From positions 1-37,140 of the forward strand of contig NZ_JNYJ01000064.1 of NCBI RefSeq assembly GCF_000716715.1: a DNA stretch of 37,140 nt, given 5' to 3'. The notes beneath the pieces were generated by a model. It saw nothing but the letters and a program-made list of their open reading frames with translations. It was not told where the DNA came from and searched no databases. Source of the DNA: Dactylosporangium aurantiacum (lineage in GTDB: Bacteria; Actinomycetota; Actinomycetes; Mycobacteriales; Micromonosporaceae). Shown one piece after another: positions 8,368 to 16,668 of this stretch; the stretch's first letter is position 1; each line of letters starts with the position of its first letter. The position numbers and the translations under genes were made by a program.

Positions 8368-8378
8368 AAGCACGGCGG

Positions 8379-10094
8379 TCAGTCCTCCGCGCCGGCGCTC
8401 TCGGCGGCGGCGGCGTCGCCGCCCCGGCCACGGCCACCCCGGCGGCGCCGGCGGGTGCGGGCGCGGGCCGTGCGGGCCTCGCCCTCCTCGCCGGCCTCGG
8501 CGGTGACGACCGGGCCGCTCTCCACGCCCTCCAGGGCGTCGGCGCTCTCGACCCGGCGCCGGCGGGTGCGGGTGCGGGCCGGACGCGGCTCGCCCTCCTC
8601 GCCGGTGCCCACCGGGCCCGCCTCGACGGACTGCCCGTCGGCGGGGGCCAGCTCGGCGGGGTCGACCTCGCCACGCCGGCGGCGGCGCCGCGGGCGGCGG
8701 GCCTCACCGGTCGGCTCGGCCGCCGGCGCGGACGTCTCGCCCCGGCCGCGGCCCCGCGAACGGGCACCCCGGCCGCGCGGCTTGCCCTCGATGTCCTCGA
8801 GCTGCTCGGCGGCGAGGCCGGCACGCTTGCGGTCGGCGGTCGGCAGGGAGCCGGTCACGCCCTCCGGGATGCCGATGTCGGTGAGCAGGTGCGCGGAGGT
8901 GTGGTAGGTCTCCGGCGGCTCCGGCAGGTCCATGCCCAGCGTCTTGTCGATGATCCGCCAGCGGGGCATGTCCTCCCAGTCGACGAACGTCACGGCGACG
9001 CCCGTCGCGCCCGCGCGGCCGGTGCGGCCGATGCGGTGGGTGTAGGTGTCCTGGTCCTCGGGGCAGTCGTAGTTGATGACGTGCGTGACGCCGGACACGT
9101 CGAGGCCGCGGGCCGCGACGTCGGTGGCGACCAGCACGTCGATCTTGCCGGCCCGGAACGCCCGCAGCGCCCGCTCCCGCGCGCCCTGGCCGAGGTCGCC
9201 GTGCACGGCGGCGGCGGCGAAGCCGCGGAAGTCCAGATCCTCGGCGACCCGGTCGGCGGCCCGCTTGGTCCGCGTGAAGATCATGGTCAGGCCGCGGTCC
9301 GTCGACTGCAGGATCCGCGCCACGATCTCGATCTTGTTCATCGGGTGGGTGCGGTAGATGAACTGCTTCGTCAGCGGCGACGGGCCGGTGCTGGCGTCGT
9401 GGTGCGCGTGGATCGTCATCGGCTGACGCAGGAACCGCCGCGCCAGGGTGACGATCGGGTCGGGCATCGTGGCGGAGAACAGCATCGTCTGCCGGTCCTC
9501 CGGCAGCAGCGTCAGGATCCGCTCGACGTCGTCGAGGAACCCGAGGTCGAGCATGCGGTCGGCCTCGTCGAGCACCAGGGCCCGCACGGCGTGCAGGCGC
9601 AGGTGCTTGCTCTTGGCCATGTCCAGCAGCCGGCCCGGGGTGCCCACGACGATCTCCACGCCCTTGGTGAGGGCGTCGACCTGCGGCTCGTACGCGACGC
9701 CGCCGTAGAGCGGCAGGACGCGGATGCCGCGGGTCTTGCCGGCGGCGGCGATGTCGCGGGCCACCTGCAGGCCCAGCTCGCGGGTCGGGACCACGACGAG
9801 GGCCTGCGGCCGGCCGTCGGCGCCCTCGGCCGGGGCGGTGACCCGGTCGAGCAGCGGCACGCCGAAACCGAGGGTCTTGCCGGTGCCGGTGGGTGCCTGG
9901 CCGATGAGGTCGGTGCCGCGCAGCGCGATCGGCACGGCGTATTCCTGGATGGCGAAGGCGTGGACGATGCCGACGGCTTCGAGGGCGGCCACGGTCTCGG
10001 GCCGGGCACCCAGGTCGGCGAAGGTGGGTGCGTCTGGGCGCACGGGTGCGCGCGGGGCCACAGCTTCGGCGGCCTCAGTGTTGTCGATCGTCAT
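8379..10094 (-). CDS. DEAD-box ATP-dependent RNA helicase (RhlE/CshA type)
   Basis: 571 aa. Helicase motifs appear in order: Q-motif region FAIQEYAVPIAL, Walker A APTGTGKT, PTRELGLQ, DEADRMLDLGF, SAT, and HRIGRTGRAG near the end of the second RecA-like domain. A C-terminal tail of ~140 residues is low complexity, alternating Arg-rich clusters (RRRRR, GRGRG) with Glu/Ala-rich segments; such tails bind RNA in this family. Likely unwinds structured RNA in ribosome assembly or mRNA turnover. ATG 10094 is the start directly before the conserved domain; the frame is open further upstream to 10178 but that part is unlike coding sequence. Its position near the ferritin-like, DUF3107, TetR and MoeZ genes resembles the mycobacterial rhlE neighbourhood. 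Confidence 0.93.
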   Translation of the reverse strand: MTIDNTEAAEAVAPRAPVRPDAPTFADLGARPETVAALEAVGIVHAFAIQEYAVPIALRGTDLIGQAPTGTGKTLGFGVPLLDRVTAPAEGADGRPQALVVVPTRELGLQVARDIAAAGKTRGIRVLPLYGGVAYEPQVDALTKGVEIVVGTPGRLLDMAKSKHLRLHAVRALVLDEADRMLDLGFLDDVERILTLLPEDRQTMLFSATMPDPIVTLARRFLRQPMTIHAHHDASTGPSPLTKQFIYRTHPMNKIEIVARILQSTDRGLTMIFTRTKRAADRVAEDLDFRGFAAAAVHGDLGQGARERALRAFRAGKIDVLVATDVAARGLDVSGVTHVINYDCPEDQDTYTHRIGRTGRAGATGVAVTFVDWEDMPRWRIIDKTLGMDLPEPPETYHTSAHLLTDIGIPEGVTGSLPTADRKRAGLAAEQLEDIEGKPRGRGARSRGRGRGETSAPAAEPTGEARRPRRRRRRGEVDPAELAPADGQSVEAGPVGTGEEGEPRPARTRTRRRRVESADALEGVESGPVVTAEAGEEGEARTARARTRRRRRGGRGRGGDAAAAESAGAED

Positions 10095-10327
10095 GTTGTG
10101 CTCAGGGTGTCTCTCTCGCGGGAGCGCCCCTGGTGAAGCCGGGTGCGCTCGAATGGGTAGGGCGCGGGCCACACGCAACCGAAATGATCAAGGTCGCGGG
10201 CTACAAGCGCCGGCGCCGGGACTAGGGTCCGTCCACGGCTATTGGGGCCATTGTACCGGCTCGCGGGCAGATGCGCGCGCACCGCGCCGCGATGTGGCAC
10301 CGAGGCGCGCGCGGCGACCCGGCGATG

Positions 10328-10333
10328 TAGTGT
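10328..10333 (+). promoter_or_regulatory. Putative -10 element of a leaderless promoter
   Basis: TAGTGT is followed by 6 nt and then the GTG start at 10340. No Shine-Dalgarno sequence is visible, consistent with a leaderless transcript. Confidence 0.45.
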
Positions 10334-10339
10334 GCCGTC

Positions 10340-10987
10340 GTGTCCGATCTCACTCCGCCCGCCTCGGCAGTGGTCGACCTGCTCGGCATGCTGGCCTACG
10401 GCGAGCTGGTCGCCTTCGACCGGATGGCGGCCGACGCGCGCCTGGCCCCCGACCTGCGCCGCCGGGCGGTGCTCAGCGAGATGGCCGGCCGCGAGATCAC
10501 CAACTACTGCCGGCTCGCCGACCGACTCACGGAGCTGGGCGCGGACCCGGAGGAGGCCATGCGGCCCTACGTGCAGGCGGTCTCGGACTACCACGCGCAG
10601 ACCGAGCCCGCCGACTGGCTGGAGGGCCTGGCCAAGGCGTATGTCGGCGACAACATCGCCGACGACTTCACCCGGGAGGTGGCGGCCGTGCTCGCCGGGC
10701 CGGACCGGGACCTGATCCTGGACGTGCTGCACGACTCCCGGCACGCCGACTTCGCCGCCGACGAGCTGCGGGCGGCGATCGCCGCCGACCCGAGGGTCGC
10801 CAACCGGCTGTCGATGTGGTCGCGCCGGCTGGTCGGCGAGGGCATCTCGCAGGCGCTGCGGGTCGCCGCGGAGCGGCCGTCGCTGGCCGAGCTGCTGGCG
10901 ATCGGCGGCACCGACTTCCAGGCGCTGCTCAAGCGCCTCACCTCGGCGCACACCGCCCGGATGGGCGCCGTCGGGCTGAACAACTGA
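10340..10987 (+). CDS. Ferritin-like fold protein
   Basis: 215 aa, predicted all-helical. Acidic and histidine residues in helices suit a ferritin-like four-helix bundle: YGELVAFDRMA near residue 20, LSEMAGREITNY near 50, and a DSRHADFAADEL segment near 135. Actinobacterial homologues are annotated only as ferritin-like fold-containing proteins related to the MiaE-type tRNA hydroxylase group; a di-iron site is possible but I cannot confirm the ligands. It is divergent from the DEAD-box helicase (245-bp spacer) and convergent with DUF3107, from which it is separated by a hairpin. The same gene pair occurs next to rhlE in mycobacteria, as I recall. GTG 10340 is the start supported by the -10-like element. 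Confidence 0.8.
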   Translation: MSDLTPPASAVVDLLGMLAYGELVAFDRMAADARLAPDLRRRAVLSEMAGREITNYCRLADRLTELGADPEEAMRPYVQAVSDYHAQTEPADWLEGLAKAYVGDNIADDFTREVAAVLAGPDRDLILDVLHDSRHADFAADELRAAIAADPRVANRLSMWSRRLVGEGISQALRVAAERPSLAELLAIGGTDFQALLKRLTSAHTARMGAVGLNN

Positions 10988-11023
10988 CTCAGGCCCCGCC
11001 CCCACGCGGGGACAGGGCCTGAG
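10988..11023. terminator. Bidirectional hairpin terminator
   Basis: Inverted repeat CTCAGGCCC / GGGCCTGAG (10988-10996 and 11015-11023) beginning immediately after the ferritin-like stop codon, with an inner C-rich/G-rich pairing. It lies between convergent stops and serves both genes. Confidence 0.75.
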
Positions 11024-11032
11024 CGCTATCTG

Positions 11033-11266
11033 TCAACGGGCGGAAGAGAACCCGACCGGCCGGGGCGACGACTCGGCGATCTCCACGTAGGCGATCTTGC
11101 CGACGGGCACGATCACCCGGCGGCCCTTGTCGTCCACGAGAGACAGCACACGCTTGTCGCCACCGTCGATCGCGTCGGTGACCGCAGCTTCGACCTCGGC
11201 CGGCGACTGGTTGCTCTCCAGCACCAGCTCCCGAGGCGCATACTGCACGCCGATCTTGACCTCCAC
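11033..11266 (-). CDS. DUF3107 family small protein
   Basis: 77 aa, acidic, beginning with the sequence EVKIGVQYAPREL after the initiator; the length and this opening match the DUF3107 family (TB9.4 of mycobacteria). Function is unknown. Conserved segments include VTDAIDGGDKRVLSLVDDKG and the beta strand KIAYVEI. GTG 11266 is chosen because AAGGAGG (11272-11278) ends 5 nt before it; an upstream in-frame start at 11314 would add Arg-rich residues not expected for the family. It lies 75 bp downstream of the TetR gene on the same strand, so the two may be co-transcribed, as in the mycobacterial TetR-TB9.4 pair. Confidence 0.88.
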   Translation of the reverse strand: MEVKIGVQYAPRELVLESNQSPAEVEAAVTDAIDGGDKRVLSLVDDKGRRVIVPVGKIAYVEIAESSPRPVGFSSAR

Positions 11267-11271
11267 GTCTT

Positions 11272-11278
11272 CCTCCTT
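11272..11278 (-). promoter_or_regulatory. Ribosome binding site deciding the DUF3107 start
   Basis: AAGGAGG on the minus strand, 5 nt before GTG 11266. Confidence 0.75.
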
Positions 11279-11341
11279 GATCGGGCTGCGGCGCGGCCGT
11301 GCCTCGGCGCGCACACCCAGTGTGGTTGAAGACTAACGCGA

Positions 11342-11989
11342 TCAGGCGTGTTCGCCGTGCAGGGGGAAGCTCGCGATGCCGCGCCACGACAGCGCGGTCA
11401 GCAGCGCCTCGGCGTCGGGCTTGTCGACCTGACGGCCGCCGGCCACCCAGAACCGCGCCGCGACCTCCGCGGCGCCGACCAGGCCGGAGGCGAGCAGCTC
11501 CGCGCGGGCCCGGCTCAGGTCGGTGTCGGCCATGATCGTGTCGGTGATCGCGGCGATGCAGCCGCTCTCGACCCGGTCGACCCGCTCGCGGACCGCGGGG
11601 TCGTTGCGCAGGTCCGACTCGAAGACCAGGCGGAACGCCTCGCTCTCGTGGTCGATGAAGTCGAAGTACGCCTGGATCGCGCCGCGGACACGCTCCTTGT
11701 TGTCCGTCGTCGCCTCCATCGCGGCGCGCATCCGGGACACCATCGCGTCGCAGTGGGTGTCCAGCAGCGCCAGATAGAGCTCCAGCTTGCCGGGGAAGTG
11801 CTGGTAGAGCACCGGCTTGGAGACGCCGGCCCGCTCGGCGATGTCATCCATCGCGGCGGCGTGATAACCCTGCGCCACGAAAACCTGCTGCGCCGCGGCG
11901 AGCAGTTGCTTGCGGCGCGCCGACCGGGGCAGCCGCACCGGCCGTCCGGCCGCCTGGGTGCCGCTCATCGCCGAGGTCATGTTCACCAT
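11342..11989 (-). CDS. TetR/AcrR family transcriptional regulator
   Basis: 215 aa. The N-terminal DNA-binding domain (about 20-75) has the TetR helix-turn-helix: DDIAERAGVSKPVLYQHFPGK, preceded by RRKQLLAAAQQVFVAQGYHA. The C-terminal ~140 residues form the helical ligand-binding and dimerisation part, whose ligand cannot be read from sequence. Two ATG codons are possible, 11989 (MVNMTSAM) and 11980 (MTSAM); neither has a clear ribosome site. It is divergent from the long disordered-protein gene with an 80-bp spacer, so it may regulate itself and that gene. I saw no convincing operator palindrome there. Position beside DUF3107 matches a conserved actinobacterial locus. Confidence 0.9.
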   Translation of the reverse strand: MVNMTSAMSGTQAAGRPVRLPRSARRKQLLAAAQQVFVAQGYHAAAMDDIAERAGVSKPVLYQHFPGKLELYLALLDTHCDAMVSRMRAAMEATTDNKERVRGAIQAYFDFIDHESEAFRLVFESDLRNDPAVRERVDRVESGCIAAITDTIMADTDLSRARAELLASGLVGAAEVAARFWVAGGRQVDKPDAEALLTALSWRGIASFPLHGEHA

Positions 11990-12056
11990 CCGGATTTGGG
12001 TCGAGATTGCAACTTACCCCCTTTCCGCCCACACGGTAGCCTCACCTAGGGGCGAC

Positions 12057-12063
12057 GGAGGAG
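12057..12063 (+). promoter_or_regulatory. Ribosome binding site of the disordered-protein gene
   Basis: GGAGGAG ends 6 nt before GTG 12070 and fixes that start. Confidence 0.7.
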
Positions 12064-12069
12064 CGCGCG

Positions 12070-14688
12070 GTGGACGAAACGGGGCAAGCCGGTAGCCCGC
12101 AAGGTGCAGGCGCATATCGCGGAGGAGGACACACGGATCCGCAGAGGACACCGGACGGCAGCCACGGTGACGGCTCGACGCCGAGCGATGACGCGCTCGA
12201 GGCGATCGTCTCCGCGTGGCGCGAGCCTGCCAGCGGCGCCGTCGCCGGCCGCGCCTCGGTCAACGGCGCGGGCAGCCCGCGCGGCCGGGCCGAGGTCCGC
12301 AGCGCCTATTCCGACATGCTGGCCCCGATGAGCCCTCCGGTCTCCGTCCCGCCGCCCGGACCGCAGACCACCACGTCGCTGCACTACGGGCACTACGGCC
12401 CCGACGGCCAGGGCTGGCCGAGCTCCGTCAGCCAGCCCGAGACCAGCCAGTCCGTCCCCACGGCGCCCGCCGCCGGGCCGGTGCCGCACGACGGCGCGCC
12501 GATCAACGGCCACCTCAACGGCCACCTCAACGGGCAGGCCAACGGGCACGTCAACGGCCATATGACCGGCCACGTGACCGGGCATGTGACCGGTCACGTC
12601 AACGGGGTGCAGCCCGGCGGCCACACCGGGACCCAGCCCGCGGTGCCCTCCGGAGGCACCGTCTACGGCGCCGCCGCCCCCGCGCCGCAGCCGCGCGACG
12701 ACGCCGTCCAGCCCACGTCCGGCGGCTACGGCCCGGCCTCGGCGCTGGACCGCCTCGCCGGGCAGCCCGCGCCGGTCGACCCCCGCGTGCGGGTGCACGG
12801 CGACAGCGGCCAGCCGCCCTACGGCGCCTACCCGGACCCGGCCTGGGGCTACGACAACCGGGACAACCGGGACAACCGGGACAACCGGCCGCGCAACGGC
12901 GCCTACCAGGACCAGGCGCACGCCACCGAGGCCGCCCGCCTCGACGAGCCCGCCGACGGCTACCCGGAGCAGCGCCCGCAGCAGGGCTACCAGTACCACT
13001 CGCAGGAGTACCCGCAGCAGCCGTACCAGCCGCAGGAGTACCCCCAGCAGGGTTACCAGCAGCCCGCGGCCCAGCCGCACCAGCAGGACGAGCGCCGGGC
13101 GCCGCAGGACGGCTACCAGCCGCAGAGCCCGTACCGCCCCCAGGACTCCTACCAGCCCTACGCCCAGCCGTACGAGCCGCAACAGTACGAGACCCAGCAG
13201 TACGAGACCCAGCAGTACGAGCCGCAGCAGTACGAGCCGCAGCAGTACGAGCCGCAGCCCGGGCCGCCCGAGTTCGACTGGGCCGCGCCGCAGCACGACC
13301 CGGCACAGGCGCAGCGCAGCGCCCCGCCCGCCCCGGCCGCGCCGCAGCTGCCGGCGCAGCGCGTGCCCGAGGACGACCCGCTGGTCGGTCCGCTGCCGGC
13401 GGAGCTGCTCGGCAACGCCACGCCGCTGTCCGCGGCCGAGCCGACGATGCCGGCGTTCGCCTCGGAGCCGCCGTACGCGCCCGAGCCGGCGCAGCCCGCG
13501 TACCAGCCCACCGCGTACCAGGGGCAGGGCGCCGACACCGACTTCAACGCCCCCGAGCTGCCGCAGCGGGTCCCGTCGCACCCCGACGTGCCGCAGGTGC
13601 CCGAGGTGGAGGTCGAGCCGCTCGTCGCGGAGGCCGTGCCGGCCGGCGGCGAGGACCTGGCGAGGATCGCGACCTACCTGCGCGAGGACCGCGAGGACGA
13701 GGACGACGAGCCCAGCCTCGACGACCGCCCCGACGGCTTCGACATCCCGGCCGTGCTGCGCGCGGTGCAGGGCGTCGCCGGCGTGCGCGAGGCGACCCTG
13801 CGCAAGAACGCCGACGGGCTGCACACGCTGCGGCTCGAGCTGCTCGACGAGGCCGACCCGGGCCGGGTGAGCCGGGCCGTGGCGCGGCTGCTCAACGAGC
13901 GGATGGGGCTGGCCGCCGAGCCGAACCCGCCGCACCCGTCCGACCTCGGCCCGCCGGCGGCCCGCCCGGCGGCCGGGTCGGCGCTGCGCGGCAACGCCCC
14001 GCACAGCGCGCTGCCCGGCTACGGCCGCGAGGCACGCCGGCGGCGCCCGGTGAGCGGCGTGCGCCGCCCCGCCGAGGCGCCCCGCCCCGACCTCGGCGAG
14101 CTGCGGCAGGCGCCGGGCCCGTCCGGGCTGCTCCCCCACCCGGTCGAGCAGCCGGCCGCCCGGGAGGAGCCGCCCGCGGAGGCGCCGGCCGGCAAGGCGG
14201 ACGCACCGGTGCTCGGCCCGCAGCCGCCGACCCCGGTCAACCGGGACGCCCCGCCGGCCCTGGTGCCGCAGTCCAGCGCGATCGTGTCGCCGCGGGTCAT
14301 CATCGACCAGGTCGAGGTCAGCACCCAGGGCGTCGACGCGGTGGTGGAGGTGCGGCTGATCGCCGACGGTCACCCCGCGGTCGGCGTCGCCAGCGGTCCC
14401 GCGGTCGACGGCTACATCCTGCGGCTGTCCGCGGCCGCCGCGGCCTCCGCGGTGGACCAGCTGCTGGTCGACGTGGACGCGACCGCGCGGGCCCGGTGTT
14501 ACATCGAGCACGCCGCGGTCGTGCAGCTCGGCGGGTGCGAGGTCGCCGTCGTCGTGCTGTTGCTGCTGTACGACGGCTGGGTCGAGCAGCTGACGGGGTC
14601 CGCGGTCAACTCCGGTGACCCCCGGCAGGCGGTCGTCCGCGCGACCCTCGCGGCGGTCAACCGGCGCCTGGAGGCGCTGCTGCCGTAG
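12070..14688 (+). CDS. Long Pro/Gln/Tyr-rich disordered protein with two small C-terminal domains
   Basis: 872 aa, no recognised name. Roughly the first 530 residues are low complexity: eight N/T-G-H-x tetrapeptides (about 146-177), DNR repeats (about 262-273), then many PQQ/YQPQ units and six YE(P/T)QQ pentapeptides (about 368-397). An ordered segment (about 555-620; DIPAVLRAVQGVAGVREATLR) looks like a small ferredoxin-like fold. The last ~130 residues (VEVSTQGVDAVVEVRLIADG to AVVRATLAAVNRRLEALLP) resemble the allosteric domain of isopropylmalate synthase in pattern (GPAVDG, later GDPRQAVVRATLAAVNR). That resemblance is weak and by eye. There is no signal peptide or clear membrane span. Third-position GC is high throughout and the start has GGAGGAG, so it is a real gene. 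It is 24 bp upstream of the hydrolase gene. Confidence 0.8.
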   Translation: MDETGQAGSPQGAGAYRGGGHTDPQRTPDGSHGDGSTPSDDALEAIVSAWREPASGAVAGRASVNGAGSPRGRAEVRSAYSDMLAPMSPPVSVPPPGPQTTTSLHYGHYGPDGQGWPSSVSQPETSQSVPTAPAAGPVPHDGAPINGHLNGHLNGQANGHVNGHMTGHVTGHVTGHVNGVQPGGHTGTQPAVPSGGTVYGAAAPAPQPRDDAVQPTSGGYGPASALDRLAGQPAPVDPRVRVHGDSGQPPYGAYPDPAWGYDNRDNRDNRDNRPRNGAYQDQAHATEAARLDEPADGYPEQRPQQGYQYHSQEYPQQPYQPQEYPQQGYQQPAAQPHQQDERRAPQDGYQPQSPYRPQDSYQPYAQPYEPQQYETQQYETQQYEPQQYEPQQYEPQPGPPEFDWAAPQHDPAQAQRSAPPAPAAPQLPAQRVPEDDPLVGPLPAELLGNATPLSAAEPTMPAFASEPPYAPEPAQPAYQPTAYQGQGADTDFNAPELPQRVPSHPDVPQVPEVEVEPLVAEAVPAGGEDLARIATYLREDREDEDDEPSLDDRPDGFDIPAVLRAVQGVAGVREATLRKNADGLHTLRLELLDEADPGRVSRAVARLLNERMGLAAEPNPPHPSDLGPPAARPAAGSALRGNAPHSALPGYGREARRRRPVSGVRRPAEAPRPDLGELRQAPGPSGLLPHPVEQPAAREEPPAEAPAGKADAPVLGPQPPTPVNRDAPPALVPQSSAIVSPRVIIDQVEVSTQGVDAVVEVRLIADGHPAVGVASGPAVDGYILRLSAAAAASAVDQLLVDVDATARARCYIEHAAVVQLGGCEVAVVVLLLLYDGWVEQLTGSAVNSGDPRQAVVRATLAAVNRRLEALLP
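12505..12600 (+). repeat. Eight 12-nt coding repeats (N/T-G-H-x)
   Basis: Units of 12 nt such as AACGGCCACCTC repeated eight times with substitutions, encoding N/T-G-H-(L/V/M) tetrapeptides (one has Gln for His). Confidence 0.8.
12853..12888 (+). repeat. Four perfect 9-nt coding repeats (DNR)
   Basis: GACAACCGG occurs four times in a row, encoding DNR x4 inside the disordered protein. Perfect copies suggest recent slippage. Confidence 0.85.
13171..13260 (+). repeat. Six 15-nt coding repeats (YE-P/T-QQ)
   Basis: Units TACGAG(CCG/ACC)CAGCAG repeat six times in frame, encoding YEPQQ/YETQQ pentapeptides. The last unit ends in Gln-Pro. Confidence 0.85.
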
Positions 14689-14699
14689 GCGCGCTGGGG

Positions 14700-14705
14700 C
14701 ACACT
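14700..14705 (+). promoter_or_regulatory. Possible -10 element before the alpha/beta hydrolase
   Basis: CACACT (pattern NANNNT) lies 7 nt before ATG 14713. The gene could alternatively be co-transcribed from upstream; GGAAAG next to the ATG is a weak ribosome site. Confidence 0.25.
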
Positions 14706-14712
14706 GGAAAGC

Positions 14713-15750
14713 ATGAAGCGAGCTTCCCTTGTCCCGGAGTTCACCGTCCCGTCACCGGACCGGCTGCCGGAGCGATGGCCCGGGCGCGAGGTGGAGCTCG
14801 ACGGGCTGAAGGCGTACGTGCGGGACACGCCGGCCACCGCGCCAGGTGCGGAGCCGGCGGTCTACGTGCACGGCCTCGGCGGGTCGTCGACGAACTGGAC
14901 CGACCTGGCCGGCGTGCTGTCCGACCGGCTCGAGGGCCAGGCGGTCGACCTGCCCGGGTTCGGGCACAGCGGCCCGGCCCGAAGCTACTCGCTGACCGCG
15001 ATGGCCGCGCACGTGATCCGCTGGATCGAGCACAGCGACCGCGGCCCGGTGCACCTGTTCGGCAACTCGATGGGTGGCGCGGCGGTGGTCGTGGCCGCGG
15101 CGCTGCGCCCCGACCTGGTGCGCAGCCTGACGCTGATCTCGCCGGCGATGCCGTTCCTCGACCCGCGCCGCTCGCTGCAGGGCCCGATCGTGCCGCTGCT
15201 GCTGCTGCCCAACGCGGCGAAGCTGGCGGCACGGCGGATGTCGTCGATGGACCCCGAGGAGCTCGCCGCGATGGTGATCGAGTCGTGCTACGCCGACCCG
15301 ACCCGCTATCCGGAGCAGCGGCGGCTGGAGGCGATCGAGGAGGCGCGGCTGCGGCACTCGGTGCCCTGGTACGCCGAGGCGTACGTGGCGAGCCTGCGCG
15401 GGCTCGTCGGCAGCTTCCTGCGGGCGTACCTGCCGGGTCAGGGCTCGATGTGGAAGATCGCGGCGCGCATCACGGCGCCGACGCTGGTGATCGCCGGGCG
15501 GCAGGACCGCCTCGTCGACATCCGCACCGCGCCGCAGCTGGCCCGGCTGGTGCCGGACAGCCGGCTGATGATGCTGGAGGGCGTCGGCCACGTGGCGCAG
15601 ATGGAGGTGCCGCGCACGGTGGCCCGCGCGGTGCTGGGCCTGCTCGACGAGCTGCAGGGCGCCGCCGGGCAGGGCGCCCGGCAGCAGGTTGCAACTCAGG
15701 TGCGGGACGGGGTGCGCCAGCGCGCGCCGCAGGTGCGCATGGCAAGCTGA
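14713..15750 (+). CDS. Alpha/beta hydrolase
   Basis: 345 aa. Alpha/beta-hydrolase fold with oxyanion motif HGLGGSS (residues 53-59), nucleophile elbow GNSMGG with Ser119, acid Asp in AGRQDRLVD and catalytic His in GVGHVAQME near the C terminus. A helical cap region (about 165-245) lies between. The last ~30 residues are a polar Arg/Gln-rich tail after the conserved domain. No signal peptide, so cytoplasmic. Substrate cannot be assigned; esterase, lipase-like or C-C hydrolase functions are all compatible. It lies between the disordered-protein gene and the DUF3152 gene, whose start follows its stop by only 7 nt, indicating a shared transcript. Confidence 0.9.
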   Translation: MKRASLVPEFTVPSPDRLPERWPGREVELDGLKAYVRDTPATAPGAEPAVYVHGLGGSSTNWTDLAGVLSDRLEGQAVDLPGFGHSGPARSYSLTAMAAHVIRWIEHSDRGPVHLFGNSMGGAAVVVAAALRPDLVRSLTLISPAMPFLDPRRSLQGPIVPLLLLPNAAKLAARRMSSMDPEELAAMVIESCYADPTRYPEQRRLEAIEEARLRHSVPWYAEAYVASLRGLVGSFLRAYLPGQGSMWKIAARITAPTLVIAGRQDRLVDIRTAPQLARLVPDSRLMMLEGVGHVAQMEVPRTVARAVLGLLDELQGAAGQGARQQVATQVRDGVRQRAPQVRMAS

Positions 15751-15757
15751 CCAATCG

Positions 15758-16627
15758 ATGGCGAGCCGGCTGAGCAGCGACCGCCGGCGGCTGCCGGTGC
15801 CGCTGCCGAGTGACCCGCGGCAGGCCCGTGAGCTGGTCCGGGCCGAGCAGCGCCGCCGGCGTGAGCAGATCCGGCGGCGGCGCTACACGGTCGCCGGGGT
15901 GATGCTCGCCGCCTTCCTGATCGCCGCCGCCGGCCTCGGCCGGCAGCTGTGCTTCGCCGGCGACGGCGACGACGCGCCGGTGTCGGTCGCCGCGACCCGC
16001 GGGCCGGCGCCGATGCTGGAGCCGCCGAGCAGGCCCGCGAGCCAGCCGCCCGACGCCGGGCCGTCCAGCGCCGCCGGCACGTTCGCCTACGCCACCGCCG
16101 CCGGACCCGTCGCCGGCGGTGCCGGACCGGTGAAGAAGTACCGGGTCGCGGTGGAGAACGGCAGCGGCCAGGAGGCCGACGCGTTCGCCGCCGCGGTCGA
16201 GCGGGTGTTCGCCGACCCGCGCGGCTGGACCGCGACCGGCCAGGTGCGCCTGCAGCGGGTCGCCGGCCAGGGCACCGCCGACTTCACGGTCTTCCTGGCC
16301 ACGCCGGTCACGTCGGAGCAGATCTGCGCCACCGCCGGGCTGCACACCGCCGGCTACAGCTCGTGCCGCCTCACCGGCAAGGTCGTCATCAACCTGGCCC
16401 GCTGGCTCACCGGGGTACCGGACTACGGCGCGCCCGTCGCGGAGTACCAGAGCTACGTCATCAACCACGAGGTCGGCCACGAGCTCGGCAACGGCCACGA
16501 GGCCTGCCCCGGGCCCGGCCGGCCGGCACCGGTCATGCAGCAGCAGACCTACGGGCTGAAGGGCTGCGTCGCCAACGCCTGGCCGTTCGTCGACGGGCAG
16601 CGGTACACCGGCGCCAAAGTGCCGTAG
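15758..16627 (+). CDS. DUF3152 membrane-anchored metalloprotease-like protein
   Basis: 289 aa. A basic cytoplasmic N terminus (1-42), one transmembrane segment (about 43-61), a Pro/Ala-rich linker, then an extracytoplasmic DUF3152 domain (about 125-289). This contains a zinc-protease signature HExxHxxGxxH (His237, Glu238, His241, His247; HEVGHELGNGH) followed by CPGPG and a methionine in PVMQQQT that could serve as a Met-turn, as in metzincins. Cysteines near 190-205 and after the motif may form disulfides. DUF3152 is formally uncharacterised; proteolysis at the cell surface is inference from the intact motif. ATG 15758 gives the expected N terminus, 7 nt after the hydrolase stop. The next gene, moeZ, follows by 41 bp, as in mycobacteria. 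Confidence 0.88.
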   Translation: MASRLSSDRRRLPVPLPSDPRQARELVRAEQRRRREQIRRRRYTVAGVMLAAFLIAAAGLGRQLCFAGDGDDAPVSVAATRGPAPMLEPPSRPASQPPDAGPSSAAGTFAYATAAGPVAGGAGPVKKYRVAVENGSGQEADAFAAAVERVFADPRGWTATGQVRLQRVAGQGTADFTVFLATPVTSEQICATAGLHTAGYSSCRLTGKVVINLARWLTGVPDYGAPVAEYQSYVINHEVGHELGNGHEACPGPGRPAPVMQQQTYGLKGCVANAWPFVDGQRYTGAKVP

Positions 16628-16655
16628 CTCACGTGGGTTTGCCCCTCCGGCGCGG

Positions 16656-16661
16656 CAGAAT
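16656..16661 (+). promoter_or_regulatory. Possible -10 element of a leaderless moeZ promoter
   Basis: CAGAAT lies 7 nt before ATG 16669. If correct, the alternative in-frame ATG at 16660 would overlap the promoter and cannot be used. Confidence 0.35.
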
Positions 16662-16668
16662 GAGAACC

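Larger units (their letters stand above)
8061..8378. other. Gene-free convergent intergenic region with repeats and terminator
   Basis: A 318-bp stretch between the ends of two convergent genes. Open frames run through it but none has a credible start or recognisable product. It contains two perfect 56-nt direct repeats and a long perfect hairpin, listed separately. Bases 8165-8207 resemble a diverged additional copy of the repeat. Confidence 0.75.

Noticed and set aside
12046..14511. Minus-strand open frame of about 820 codons
   Set aside because: Antisense to the disordered-protein gene, which has a good ribosome site and a structured C-terminal region; the antisense translation is low complexity mirroring the repeats.
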